This document shows, piece by piece, positions 27,278 to 35,365 of a DNA stretch of 64,000 bases. The stretch lies in the NCBI GenBank assembly GCA_019748175.1, contig JAIEPX010000002.1, forward strand, positions 62,001-126,000, in the 5' to 3' direction. Origin of the DNA: Gammaproteobacteria bacterium (lineage in GTDB: Bacteria > Pseudomonadota > Gammaproteobacteria > JAIEPX01). The position numbers and the translations under genes were made by a program. The stretch's first letter is position 1, and every line of letters starts with the position of its first letter. The notes beneath the pieces were generated by a model. The model was not told the origin of the DNA. It worked only from the letters and a program-made list of their open reading frames with translations, and ran no database searches.

Positions 27278-28414
27278 ATGGAAGAAAATACGACTATTCC
27301 TGCTAGCTACGCTGACGTGCATAATAGCATTGTTAAACTTATTGAAGCGGCTCGTTATACAGCCGCACGCAATGTGAATGCACTGATGACTGCCAGTTAT
27401 TGGGAGATTGGTCGATATATTGTTGAGTTTGAGCAAAAGGGTGAAGAACGCGCGTTTTATGGGGCCGAACTGATTAAGGGTCTTTCAATTGATCTCACAG
27501 CACGTTTCGGGCGAGGTTTTTCTCAACGTAACCTTGAGCAAATGAGGCTTTTTTATCAATGCTGGCCATTTCCGCAGACATTGTCTGCGGAATCTTCCGC
27601 CTATCCTAGTGGCAGTGAGTCGCTAAGCTTTTCTGGTACAACTGATCTCATGGCATTGGGTAGTCGTTTTCCCCTGCCTTGGTCAGCCTATGTTCGTCTT
27701 CTCTCTGTAAAGAATTCTGCGGGCAGGAATTTTTATGAAACTGAAGCCGTACATTGCGGGTGGTCTGTCCGTCAACTAGATAGACAAATAAATAGCCAGC
27801 TCTATGAATGAATAGTGCTCTCAAAAAACAAGGTCTCTATGTTGTCTCAAAATGAACAGGCGCACTCAGAAGACACCATGACCTTCGAGGAAGTTATTAG
27901 AGATCCTTTTATCCTCGAGTTTCTTAATCTGAAAGACCAATATTCCGAATCTGACTTAGAAGAAGCATTAATAGAAAATCTTGCAGATTTTTTACTGGAG
28001 TTAGGAGATGATTTTGCATTTGTAGGCCGTCAACGTCGTTTACGGTTAGATGATAAATGGTTTCGTATTGACTTATTGTTTTTCCATCGTCAACTTAAAT
28101 GCCTTCTGATCATCGATCTAAAAATCGGTAAGTTCAGCTACGAAGATGCAGGTCAGATGCATCTCTACCTTAACTATGCTCGTGAGCACTGGATAAAACC
28201 TGGTGAAAATCCTCCTGTCGGTCTGATTCTTTGCACAAACAAAGGAAAGGCAGAGGCACATTACGCATTAGATAATTTGCCTAATAAGGTATTGGCAGCT
28301 GAATACCAAACAGTTCTTCCAAATGAGAGTTTACTGGTGAAGGAATTAGAACGATCAAGAAGGAACTTGGAACACAGACAATTAAGTTCAGGGAGAACTT
28401 TAAAAAAAGCTTAA
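27278..28414 (+). pseudogene. YhcG/DUF1016 PDDEXK nuclease-family gene interrupted by one in-frame TGA
   Basis: The first part (177 residues from ATG 27278, ribosome site AGGAGGGG) is the DUF1016 N-terminal domain: YWEIGRYIVEFEQ, FGRGFSQRNLEQMRLFY, WSAYVRLLSVKN, then WSVRQLDRQINSQLYE. TGA follows at 27809-27811. The same frame continues for 200 codons with the nuclease half: DPFILEFLNLKDQYSESDLE, FAFVGRQRRLRLDDKWFRID, LLIIDLKIGKFSYEDAGQMH with the D and DxK of PDDEXK. Relatives have SQLYER at the junction, so CGA changed to TGA by one transition. The second half may still be made from GTG 27815. Confidence 0.88.
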
Positions 28415-28564
28415 GATGTAGAAACATGCAATATCTAGGATAGGCTTAAGAATAAGGAAGACTGACATATTTTTTCTGAATATTGTATTCGGAGTGTAGG
28501 GAAACATTATAGTTCACGTTGTGAGAATATGAAGTGGATGGCTTGAAATCACGATGATATTTTG

Positions 28565-28637
28565 TGGGCCGTGTGCGAATCGAACGCACGACCAAAGGAT
28601 TAAAAGTCCTCTGCTCTACCGGCTGAGCTAACGGCCC
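28565..28637 (-). tRNA. tRNA-Lys (anticodon UUU)
   Basis: 73 bases on the minus strand, GGGCCGT...ACGGCCC acceptor stem plus discriminator A; anticodon loop CTTTTAA with anticodon UUU; T loop GGTTCGATTC-like (GTTCGATTC). CCA is not encoded. Situated between the YhcG remnant and the 51-bp repeat; a possible integration landmark for the island to its left, though no attachment repeat was found. Confidence 0.95.
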
Positions 28638-28724
28638 AAAGCGGGTTAATATACCGCATCTGGGGGAAATATCAACTGTCACAGGTGGACTCAGTAGTAT
28701 ATTTCCACAGAAAGACTAATTCGC

Positions 28725-28877
28725 TAAAGTAGCCAAATCGGGTTTAAAGATGCAAATTTGGCGATTTATGGTCAATAAAGTAGCCAAATCTGCATTTTTT
28801 ACTGACATTTGGCTGGTTATCGGGGGTAAAGTAGCCAAATCTGCCTCGGTGATATTCATTTGAGATTGAAGGAATTT
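28725..28877. repeat. Tandem 51-bp repeat, three units, each with an internal hairpin
   Basis: TAAAGTAGCCAAATC begins at 28725, 28776 and 28827, exactly 51 bp apart. In units one and two GCCAAAT pairs with ATTTGGC about 18 bases later (28732-28763 and 28783-28813); the third copy is degraded (ATTTGAG). Bases between are diverged. Because 51 is 17 codons, the minus strand has a 64-codon open frame (28910-28716) reading DLATL every 17 residues; it starts out of frame inside ygfZ, so coding is doubtful. Confidence 0.8.
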
Positions 28878-28881
28878 ATTT

Positions 28882-29772
28882 TTAGAGCTCAGAATCCTGG
28901 TCGAATTCATTGGTAAAATTGGTTGATAGAGGTACCGCTGTGCCGTCTATTGTGACCGTTTTTTCATCTGAGGGGTCTTGTTTTAATACTGCGAGTAGTA
29001 GCGTTGTGTTATTAGGTAGAGTGATGGAGTTGACGATATTTCCAATCAATTGTTGATGATTGTCAAAGATTTCTGCGTTGGGAGAAAAATTTTGTGCTGT
29101 TGTCGTTGATGCCCAAAATAAACCACCTTTTTGTTTTCCAAGGTATTGTGTGCGTGCGACGATTTCCTGACCTAAATAACAGCCCTTTGTAAAGCTGACA
29201 GCGTTGAGTCTAATTAACCCTAATTTGTGTGCAGTGAATTCCCCAGACGTGGTTACGGTTAAATTAGGGATTCCTGCAAGAATATTGTGAGCTTCCCAAT
29301 TTTCTGCAGAGTGTGGTGGGGTAGGTGATTCTCTATTGTGTTTTAAAATTTCCCAGCGCGGCTGTGCGCCAGGAATTCTGATAATTGTTTGCCCATTTTG
29401 TGTGATCACTTCATCGATATTTTCAGGAAAATGCCCAGATTGCTTTTCCATTACGCCAATATGAGCAGAAAATGGATTGGCTTTATCAAGCGTCACGCGA
29501 GAAAAAACAGCGTATTTACCGAGAATTTTTGCGGTTTTATCAACTAAATTTTTATTGAGAATGAGATGGTATTTATTGTCGATTTGAATAATGCGAAATA
29601 CAGCAATGACTCGGCCTTTGATATCGCAATAAGCGCCGAGTCTAGATTGAGTAGGTGTAATTTCGTCGAGATTACAGGTGAGCTGACCTTGCAGAAACTT
29701 TTTTGCTTCATCACCTGTGACAGTGATGATGCCATAATCTGAAAGATCAAAAAACTCTTTACTGTAAAGCAT
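28882..29772 (-). CDS. ygfZ: Folate-binding protein YgfZ/IbaG-type (iron-sulfur cluster repair)
   Basis: 296 residues related to glycine-cleavage T protein. The hallmark KGCYLGQEIVART is present, with the conserved Cys; FLQGQLTCNLDEI lies near the N terminus. Helps assemble or repair certain Fe-S enzymes using tetrahydrofolate. The gene sits 12 bp after rplS, so it may end the ribosomal operon. The 51-bp repeat begins just beyond its stop codon. Confidence 0.92.
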   Translation of the reverse strand: MLYSKEFFDLSDYGIITVTGDEAKKFLQGQLTCNLDEITPTQSRLGAYCDIKGRVIAVFRIIQIDNKYHLILNKNLVDKTAKILGKYAVFSRVTLDKANPFSAHIGVMEKQSGHFPENIDEVITQNGQTIIRIPGAQPRWEILKHNRESPTPPHSAENWEAHNILAGIPNLTVTTSGEFTAHKLGLIRLNAVSFTKGCYLGQEIVARTQYLGKQKGGLFWASTTTAQNFSPNAEIFDNHQQLIGNIVNSITLPNNTTLLLAVLKQDPSDEKTVTIDGTAVPLSTNFTNEFDQDSEL

Positions 29773-29784
29773 TCGATGAAATAT

Positions 29785-30204
29785 TTATTCGGTTTCTTTT
29801 GCTTCTTTAACTTTGGCTTCTTTAGGCGATTTATCTTTAGGTTCTGCCTTCACGCCTGAAAGTTTTTCTTTGATTCTTGCTTTCTTACCAGAGAGATCAC
29901 GTAGGTAGTAAATTTTCGCGCGACGTACATCACCGCGACGAACTAAAGTGATACTTTCAATTTGTGGGCTGTAGAGTTGGAATGCTCGTTCAACACCTTC
30001 ACCATGAGAAATTTTTCGAACGGTAAATGCGGAATTCATGCCACGATTACGTCGAGCAATAACTACACCTTCGTAAGCCTGTACACGTGTGCGAGTACCT
30101 TCTTTAACGAAGACGTTAACGATAACAGTATCGCCTGTTTTGAATGCTGGATGCTTTTTATCGCCTATTTGTTCAGCTTCAATTGCGTGAATTAATTTCT
30201 TCAT
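29785..30204 (-). CDS. rplS: 50S ribosomal protein L19
   Basis: 139 residues. Core [20 protein letters not shown] to [11 protein letters not shown] is canonical L19; a Lys/Glu-rich tail of about 22 residues ([19 protein letters not shown]) is added. Start at 30204, preceded by AGAGGT, lies 26 bp inside the end of trmD, indicating coupling. Confidence 0.95.
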   Translation of the reverse strand: MKKLIHAIEAEQIGDKKHPAFKTGDTVIVNVFVKEGTRTRVQAYEGVVIARRNRGMNSAFTVRKISHGEGVERAFQLYSPQIESITLVRRGDVRRAKIYYLRDLSGKKARIKEKLSGVKAEPKDKSPKEAKVKEAKETE

Positions 30205-30958
30205 TGTCAGTACCTCTTTTAGCCTCAACTTCCTCAATAAATTCAGCCAATAACTGTTGTTCGGCTGGCGTAAGCTGGCGTTTTGCCAGTAAATCCGGTC
30301 GGCGCAACCAGGTGCGGCCAAGGGATTGTTTCAATCGCCATTGATGTATAGCGAAATGATCCCCCTTCAATAACATATCTGGTACTTGGAGTCCAGCAAT
30401 TTCTTCGGGTCGAGTGTAATGGGGATAGTCCAAAAGCCCTTCGGCAAAGGAGTCTTCGGCGGCTGAGTCCTCATGTCCGAGTACGCCTGGGATTAATCGA
30501 GCAATGGAATCAATCACAGCCATGGCAGGAATCTCACCGCCAGAAAGGACATAATCACCGATCGACCACTCTTCATCAATCGCGGTTTCAATAATTCTTT
30601 CGTCAATTCCTTCATAGCGACCTGCCACTAAAATAAGATGCTCTAGATCGACGCTTTCTTTTGCTTTATCTGAAGAAAAGGGTTCGCCTTGAGGACTTAA
30701 ATAGACTACTTTAGATTTTCCATGATGAGAATTTCGGACATGACTAATTGCTGCGATTAGCGGCTCTACCTTCATCACCATGCCTGGACCGCCTCCGTAG
30801 GGTCTGTCATCTACGGTGTGATGTTTATCGGTTGTGAATTCGCGTAATTGCCAATGTTTGAGGGTGAGGAGATTTTTGTCTACGGCGCGTTGTGGGATTC
30901 CAAAAGTTAGTGCTGCAAACATATCCGGAAAAACGCTGATGGTACTGATATGAATCAA
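30179..30958 (-). CDS. trmD: tRNA (guanine-37-N1) methyltransferase
   Basis: 259 residues from TTG at 30958. SPOUT methyltransferase that makes m1G37 to prevent frameshifting. Visible motifs: ISVFPDMF at the start, [28 protein letters not shown] and the trefoil-knot [16 protein letters not shown]. The TTG overlaps the rimM stop as TTGA, the expected coupling arrangement; a TTG five codons earlier at 30973 is the alternative start. Confidence 0.95.
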   Translation of the reverse strand: MIHISTISVFPDMFAALTFGIPQRAVDKNLLTLKHWQLREFTTDKHHTVDDRPYGGGPGMVMKVEPLIAAISHVRNSHHGKSKVVYLSPQGEPFSSDKAKESVDLEHLILVAGRYEGIDERIIETAIDEEWSIGDYVLSGGEIPAMAVIDSIARLIPGVLGHEDSAAEDSFAEGLLDYPHYTRPEEIAGLQVPDMLLKGDHFAIHQWRLKQSLGRTWLRRPDLLAKRQLTPAEQQLLAEFIEEVEAKRGTDNEEINSRN

Positions 30959-31452
30959 TCGAGCGGTTCCCAATCAACAGTGATTTGATTGGCTTCTAAA
31001 TCAACTTTGAGTACGGTCTCTTTTGTATAAGGCACTAAATGTTCTGTAGCACCTTTAACCACCAAAACGTCATTGGCGCCTGTTTCAAGGATTTCGATGA
31101 CCTCGCCGAGTGATGCCCCTTTTTGGTCAACGACATTTAAGCCTATAAGCTGAGACCAATAAAATTCTTCGGACTCTAATTTTGGGAGAGCTTCGATGGG
31201 AACGGCGATTTCTTCATTTGTGTGAAGTTTTGCGATATCACGATCATCCCAGCCCTGGATATGAACAATGATGCTATGATCATTGGCTTTGTTCGATGTG
31301 ATCGTTAAAGGTTGCCATGAGCCTTTTTTCAAGGTGAGCCAGGGTTGATAATTGAGGATATTGGATGGAGGTTCGGTGAATGAGATGACATAAATGTCAC
31401 CTCGAACCCCATGTGCTCGGCCGAATCGGCCTACTACAACTTGTTTTGACAT
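30955..31452 (-). CDS. rimM: 16S rRNA processing/30S maturation factor RimM
   Basis: 165 residues. N-terminal [18 protein letters not shown] and C-terminal PRC barrel ([32 protein letters not shown]). Binds S19 and helps mature the 30S head. Second gene of rpsP-rimM-trmD-rplS, 9 bp after rpsP. Confidence 0.95.
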   Translation of the reverse strand: MSKQVVVGRFGRAHGVRGDIYVISFTEPPSNILNYQPWLTLKKGSWQPLTITSNKANDHSIIVHIQGWDDRDIAKLHTNEEIAVPIEALPKLESEEFYWSQLIGLNVVDQKGASLGEVIEILETGANDVLVVKGATEHLVPYTKETVLKVDLEANQITVDWEPLD

Positions 31453-31461
31453 CGAAGAGGC

Positions 31462-31917
31462 TTATTTGCCTGATTCGGTGTCTGATGATGTGGTCTCAGA
31501 AGTAGCGGCTTTGATTTCTTCTGCTTTAGGTGCTTCTGCGGCTGTTTCAGCTGGTTTGCTTTCAGATTTTGCAGGTGTCGCTTCTGGAGCTTTCTTAGCT
31601 GCAGCAGGAGCTTTTGCAGGTTTCTTTGATTTGCCAAGGCCTTGTTCAGCAGCGCCGACAGACTTGATTTTTCCGCTTGTGAACGCTTTTATAAGGTGAG
31701 CTACACGATCGGATGGCTGTGCGCCTTTTTGAGTCCAATACTCAATGCGGTCTACTTGAAGAAGTAATGGTATTTCTTTACCGGTAGCGATCGGGTTATA
31801 GTACCCTAAACGCTCAATATAGCGTCCGTCACGTGCTCTACGGCTATCTGCCGCCACGATGTGATAGAAAGGTCGCTTCTTCGCGCCGCCGCGAGTTAAT
31901 CGTATTACTACTGCCAT
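31462..31917 (-). CDS. rpsP: 30S ribosomal protein S16 with long C-terminal extension
   Basis: 151 residues against about 82 in E. coli. The core [20 protein letters not shown] to RVAHLIKAF is canonical. The remaining 65 residues are low-complexity Ala/Lys/Glu/Pro/Ser. Extended S16 is known in Legionellales relatives; the tail role is unknown. AGAGGACA precedes the ATG. First gene of its operon; ffh, usually just upstream, is 3.4 kb away behind accessory genes. Confidence 0.95.
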   Translation of the reverse strand: MAVVIRLTRGGAKKRPFYHIVAADSRRARDGRYIERLGYYNPIATGKEIPLLLQVDRIEYWTQKGAQPSDRVAHLIKAFTSGKIKSVGAAEQGLGKSKKPAKAPAAAKKAPEATPAKSESKPAETAAEAPKAEEIKAATSETTSSDTESGK

Positions 31918-32059
31918 TGCTGTCCTCTTATAATGCTAGCAAACGCGTGATTGTATAGGGTTTCTTGGTCCTTGTGAAGGGGTAAGCCCAACTAAATTCA
32001 TGCATTATACGGGCGAGAGGGGTAGAATAGAACGCTTATGTGGTTTGAAGGGGTACTTA

Positions 32060-32875
32060 ATGAGAATTCTCTTAACAATGGTTTTTTGTATAATCAGCTG
32101 CACTACGTTTGCTAACATTCACAATACTATCTATGTTTATTCTGACCACGGCGTTAGTTCTGAATCCTTGACTCATACATTACATACGCTGCACGGACTT
32201 TTTGATTCGAAATATTCTATTAAAAAACTTAAAGCGCAGGATGTCATGCGCGGTGATTGGCGCAAAAATGCAGCGCTATTTATTATGCCTGGTGGTGCAG
32301 ATCTTCCGTATGTTAAAGCACTTAATGGAAAAGGAAATCAACAAATCAGAGATTATGTTGAGCGAGGTGGGAAATATTTAGGAATTTGTGCGGGTGGGTA
32401 TTACGCTAGTCGTGAAGTTCAATTTGCAGTAGGGACGCCACTCGAAGTTGTTGGGCCGCGTGAATTAGCATTTTTTCCCGGTGTTGCAAAAGGTCCTGCA
32501 TTAGCGCCATATTATTATCACAGCAATCGAGGTGCGCGTGCGGCGCGAATTAAAATCTCAAATGATAAACTGCAACATGCAACGGTTTTTTTTAATGGAG
32601 GTGGAGAATTTATTCCAGATCAAAATCAAAAAAATTTCGACGTTATTGCGCGTTACGAAGATTTACCTCAGCACCCTGCTGCTATTGTTAAAATAAAAAT
32701 AGGATCGGGGACTGCAATTTTGACTGGTGTTCATTTCGAATATGATCCCGCTCTTTTAGATTCATCAGATGCATATCTATCGCCGATTATTTCAGCATTA
32801 AATAAACATCAACGAGAGCGCATGGAGCTGCTGAAGAAAATATTTGGAGACGGAATCGGAATACTTACTTCTTAA
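32060..32875 (+). CDS. Exported BPL_N-family (class I glutamine amidotransferase-like) protein
   Basis: 271 residues with a signal peptide (MRILLTMVFCIISCTTFA), so likely periplasmic. It matches the BPL_N domain: IYVYSDHGVSSES, LFIMPGGADLPYVKAL, RGGKYLGICAGGYYAS with the nucleophile-elbow Cys, NGGGEFI, and GTAILTGVHFEYDP with a His near the end. Family function in bacteria is unclear. ATG 32060 is supported by GAAGGGG and the signal peptide. First gene between rpsP and ffh. Confidence 0.8.
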   Translation: MRILLTMVFCIISCTTFANIHNTIYVYSDHGVSSESLTHTLHTLHGLFDSKYSIKKLKAQDVMRGDWRKNAALFIMPGGADLPYVKALNGKGNQQIRDYVERGGKYLGICAGGYYASREVQFAVGTPLEVVGPRELAFFPGVAKGPALAPYYYHSNRGARAARIKISNDKLQHATVFFNGGGEFIPDQNQKNFDVIARYEDLPQHPAAIVKIKIGSGTAILTGVHFEYDPALLDSSDAYLSPIISALNKHQRERMELLKKIFGDGIGILTS

Positions 32876-33142
32876 CAGCGGCTCGCGTCTTGAGTCCTGA
32901 AGACTTTAGAGGATTTCACAATAATTCGTGATTAATTTGTATGAGTCTACAACACCTGGTGCGACTTTGGGAATTCTGAATCTACTTTTAACGACACTGA
33001 TGTAACAGTTTACACGCCAGCGACAAAAGAGATAAAATCCCAAGTCCGATAAGTGCGATTCAAATTTTAGGGTCAAGCACTAACCTAGGCGTGAAGTCAC
33101 AGGTTTTAATCACTTCACGCAATGCAATACTCATCTAAGATG
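32876..33142. other. Intergenic with a REP-like half site and a 9-bp hairpin
   Basis: AGGGTCAAGCA at 33069-33079 matches one end of the REPIN-like element at 24.2-24.4 kb. Just after it, GCGTGAAGT (33089-33097) pairs with ACTTCACGC (33112-33120) across a 14-base loop. No T run follows. No gene seen. Confidence 0.45.
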
Positions 33143-33352
33143 CTAAAGGCTTCCGATAATCATAAATAGAATCCCCACGCCAATGAGCACACCACCTGCG
33201 GTGGGTGAAAGATAAACAGATTTTTTCAGACTTGCTGTTACTTTCAGATCACCTACCTGTGCAATTTTTTCATCTTTCTTATAGGTAAACCCGTGGTAAG
33301 CTATAATCAAAGCGCCTGCTACAATTGCAATGATTCCGAGTGTGATAAACAT
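33143..33352 (-). CDS. Small two-helix membrane protein (DUF3185-like)
   Basis: 69 residues: helix at about 3-20, a short polar loop (KKDEKIAQVGDLKVTASLKKS), helix at about 50-68. Similar layout to small stress-linked inner-membrane proteins. AAGGAG lies 6 bp before ATG 33352. It follows a DUF1328-like remnant with no stop codon between the two. Confidence 0.6.
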   Translation of the reverse strand: MFITLGIIAIVAGALIIAYHGFTYKKDEKIAQVGDLKVTASLKKSVYLSPTAGGVLIGVGILFMIIGSL

Positions 33353-33369
33353 ATTCAATCTCCTTGTGT

Positions 33370-33487
33370 AAAATTTACTAAAAAACAGAGCGATAAGAGA
33401 AACTATCAGTAGTGCTAAGAAAATAAAGGAAATAATTTTTGCTATAACTGAGGTACCAATTCTTAATCACAATATCAAGCCTAGCAT
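33370..33487 (-). pseudogene. Remnant of a DUF1328/YtjA-like small membrane protein gene
   Basis: On the minus strand an AGGAGG (33502-33497) precedes ATG 33487, but TGA comes at codon 7 (33469-33467). The same frame then reads GTSVIAKIISFIFLALLIVS, which resembles the second helix of DUF1328 proteins (AGAASIAKILFFIFLVLFVVS). A promoter-like TGCTATAAT stands at 33540-33532. The N-terminal helix is largely missing. Either a pseudogene or an error-bearing allele. Confidence 0.4.
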
Positions 33488-33597
33488 AATTTAGTGCCTC
33501 CTATTGTCGGAGAATATAAGCTCGTATTGCAATTATAGCACATTTTGACGATTTAAGACGCGACATCGTTGCATTTGATATTAAATTGATGATTACT

Positions 33598-33720
33598 CTA
33601 CCGTAGGTAGTTTGAAATAAAATAAACCACAATTAATATGCTTACAGGAACTCCAAGCAACCACGCAAGAATATATCTATTACGAACCCCAGCCAAATAA
33701 GCGATAATGTATTTCTTCAT
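33598..33720 (-). CDS. 40-residue membrane peptide
   Basis: Starts MKKYIIAYLAGVRNRYILAW and ends FISNYLR. One hydrophobic helix (about 17-37) after a basic start. AGGGAGAG lies just before ATG 33720. No homologue recognised; short, so tentative. Confidence 0.45.
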   Translation of the reverse strand: MKKYIIAYLAGVRNRYILAWLLGVPVSILIVVYFISNYLR

Positions 33721-33950
33721 TGCACTCTCCCTAATGTACGAATTTACATTATAAATTATTCTTACTGAAATGTCACTCTAAAAGAAAAAGAGATTAGGTC
33801 TAGGATTGGTATCTGCTTAAGGTAGAAAAAGTAGCAATCGCGGGCTCGATACCTTTTACCTAATATCATAAAAATTCTTAGCATCTTGAAGCAGAATATC
33901 GAATTTCTCAAAGCCATTCATTTTGTAGAAAGACCAAATATTTCTCGATA

Positions 33951-34140
33951 CTAAATAGCTGTGCCGAGTAGATAAAAAGGTGCTATCCATATAAAAACAA
34001 TGCATAGAAGTAGCAGCGAAATATGTTTCATCATTGCCAGTAGTGCTATAGCGATGCCAGGAAGAATGATCGCCAAAAGCATAATGAGGATAAACAGAGG
34101 TATGTGAAAAAAATCATTAGAAGAAGCTAGCAATCTTAGA
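33951..34140 (-). other. Membrane-helix-coding remnant next to the effector-like gene
   Basis: An open frame codes for two hydrophobic helices (HIPLFILIMLLAIILPGIAI and HISLLLLCIVFIWIAPFYLL). Its only starts lie inside the neighbouring 365-residue gene in another frame, with no ribosome site seen. It looks like the tail of a membrane-protein gene whose beginning was lost at the repeat at 34131-34149. Confidence 0.3.
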
Positions 34141-34149
34141 CTTGACCCT
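34131..34149 (+). repeat. Direct repeat, left copy (REP-like CTTGACCC)
   Basis: ATCTTAGACTTGACCC; its partner ATCTAAGACTTGACCC is at 35339-35354, one mismatch. They flank the 365-residue gene on both sides. The CTTGACCC core matches the REPIN-like element ends. Confidence 0.55.
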
Positions 34150-35247
34150 TTAGTTAAATGATACTCGGCGCACTTTGCCTTTATTTTCATCACTTGCATT
34201 GATATTAGGTGTCTCAAGAATGCAATCGCGAGGATCTCTCGCTCGTTTGTTTGTCTCTGGATCAACTAAACACACTTTGGGGTCGGAGCGCTTTTTAGCT
34301 AAAAAGAATCGAGGCGCAGCTGCTGGCCGAGGTGTGCTTTGACTACGATCAAGTGGAAAATCATCGCCAAAAAGTTTCTTTCTCATCAACTTTGTTTTAG
34401 TGGCAACAGGAATTAACGAAATTTCGTTCCAATTAGCAGAGAACGCACGATCAATTTCACAAAGTGTTGATATATTGGATTTTAAAAACGTCAACAATGG
34501 TAATTGCGCTGGTGCGGTCAATAAAGTAAAGAGATCACTACTGCTATATTCTCTAACTAATAATTTTACAGCACGTAAATATTCAGGTTTAACGCCTCGC
34601 GTTACTGTACTGAGATTATAACTAAATTGACTCAGTTGCTGTTTAACCTCAGGGTTTGAATTAATCCAGCTGTGAAAGCATTGACGTATTTTTTGAGCCT
34701 TATCGGAATCTGCGACAGGCTGCAGGGGTTTTGTATTTTCGGCCAGAAGAAGTAAGCGCCGTATACTAAAAAATTGTGCAATCATATCACCACTATTAGC
34801 GGCGCAAGCTAATAATTGTTCAGCATACGTTTTCGTATAGCGTTCTATCCCAATGATTTTTTTTACTACTTGATGCATTTTATCGGTTATCGAAAATAAA
34901 GGTGATTTGTTATTGAGTAAACGATAGATCAATAATGCTTGTTCACGTTGACAAACGGCTTTGATTTCTGGGTTGTCAGTGTAATGAATTGCTAATGACA
35001 ACATATCCCAGGTTTTTTTTATTAACCCTAGAACATGCAGATCAAGTTGATATTGCTGTTGACGTTCTTGAATTTCATCTATCGGGTCGTCACCAAACTT
35101 TCCTAAAACAGGAGTTGCAGGCGCTTCTTGTTCAAAAACGGGATAGATTAATTGTACGGCGGCATTAAGTAATTGTTCAGGATTAGTCTGATCAATTAAA
35201 TCACTTTCTTCCATAAGTTGACGAATCGTTTCTGCTTCCAATCTCAT
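34150..35247 (-). CDS. Unknown helical protein with basic tail, effector-like
   Basis: 365 residues, no signal peptide or membrane helix. Mostly helical (about 1-290), opening MRLEAETIRQLMEESDL. The last 70 residues are basic and Pro-rich with two clusters (FFLAKKRSDPK, NKRARDPRD) that resemble nuclear localisation signals. No known domain recognised. AAGGAGAGG precedes the ATG. It is bracketed by near-identical 16-bp direct repeats, suggesting it entered as a unit. Effector role is inference. Confidence 0.7.
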   Translation of the reverse strand: MRLEAETIRQLMEESDLIDQTNPEQLLNAAVQLIYPVFEQEAPATPVLGKFGDDPIDEIQERQQQYQLDLHVLGLIKKTWDMLSLAIHYTDNPEIKAVCQREQALLIYRLLNNKSPLFSITDKMHQVVKKIIGIERYTKTYAEQLLACAANSGDMIAQFFSIRRLLLLAENTKPLQPVADSDKAQKIRQCFHSWINSNPEVKQQLSQFSYNLSTVTRGVKPEYLRAVKLLVREYSSSDLFTLLTAPAQLPLLTFLKSNISTLCEIDRAFSANWNEISLIPVATKTKLMRKKLFGDDFPLDRSQSTPRPAAAPRFFLAKKRSDPKVCLVDPETNKRARDPRDCILETPNINASDENKGKVRRVSFN

Positions 35248-35338
35248 AAGCCTCTCCTTGATTGTCGTATCTAGTACGTATCAAACAATATTGCTTCAAT
35301 AAAGTCAATCTAAGGCTAGAGAAGGAGAGGGGGGGTAA

Positions 35339-35356
35339 ATCTAAGACTTGACCCCA
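35339..35356 (+). repeat. Direct repeat, right copy (REP-like CTTGACCC)
   Basis: ATCTAAGACTTGACCC then CA, in the 118 bp between the effector-like gene and ffh; pairs with the copy at 34131. Confidence 0.55.
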
Positions 35357-35365
35357 TACCCGTCG

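Noticed and set aside
28446..28682. 78-codon minus-strand frame over the tRNA
   Set aside because: It is the tRNA-Lys gene read as protein; no ribosome site.
28725..28877. Three spaced direct repeats that resemble a CRISPR array
   Set aside because: Only 15 bp are strictly conserved, spacers share hairpin arms, the last copy decays, and there are no cas genes.
28716..28910. Open frame coding a 64-residue protein with DLATL repeats
   Set aside because: It starts out of frame inside ygfZ, has no clear ribosome site, and its repeat follows from the 51-bp DNA repeat; kept only as a note with the repeat.
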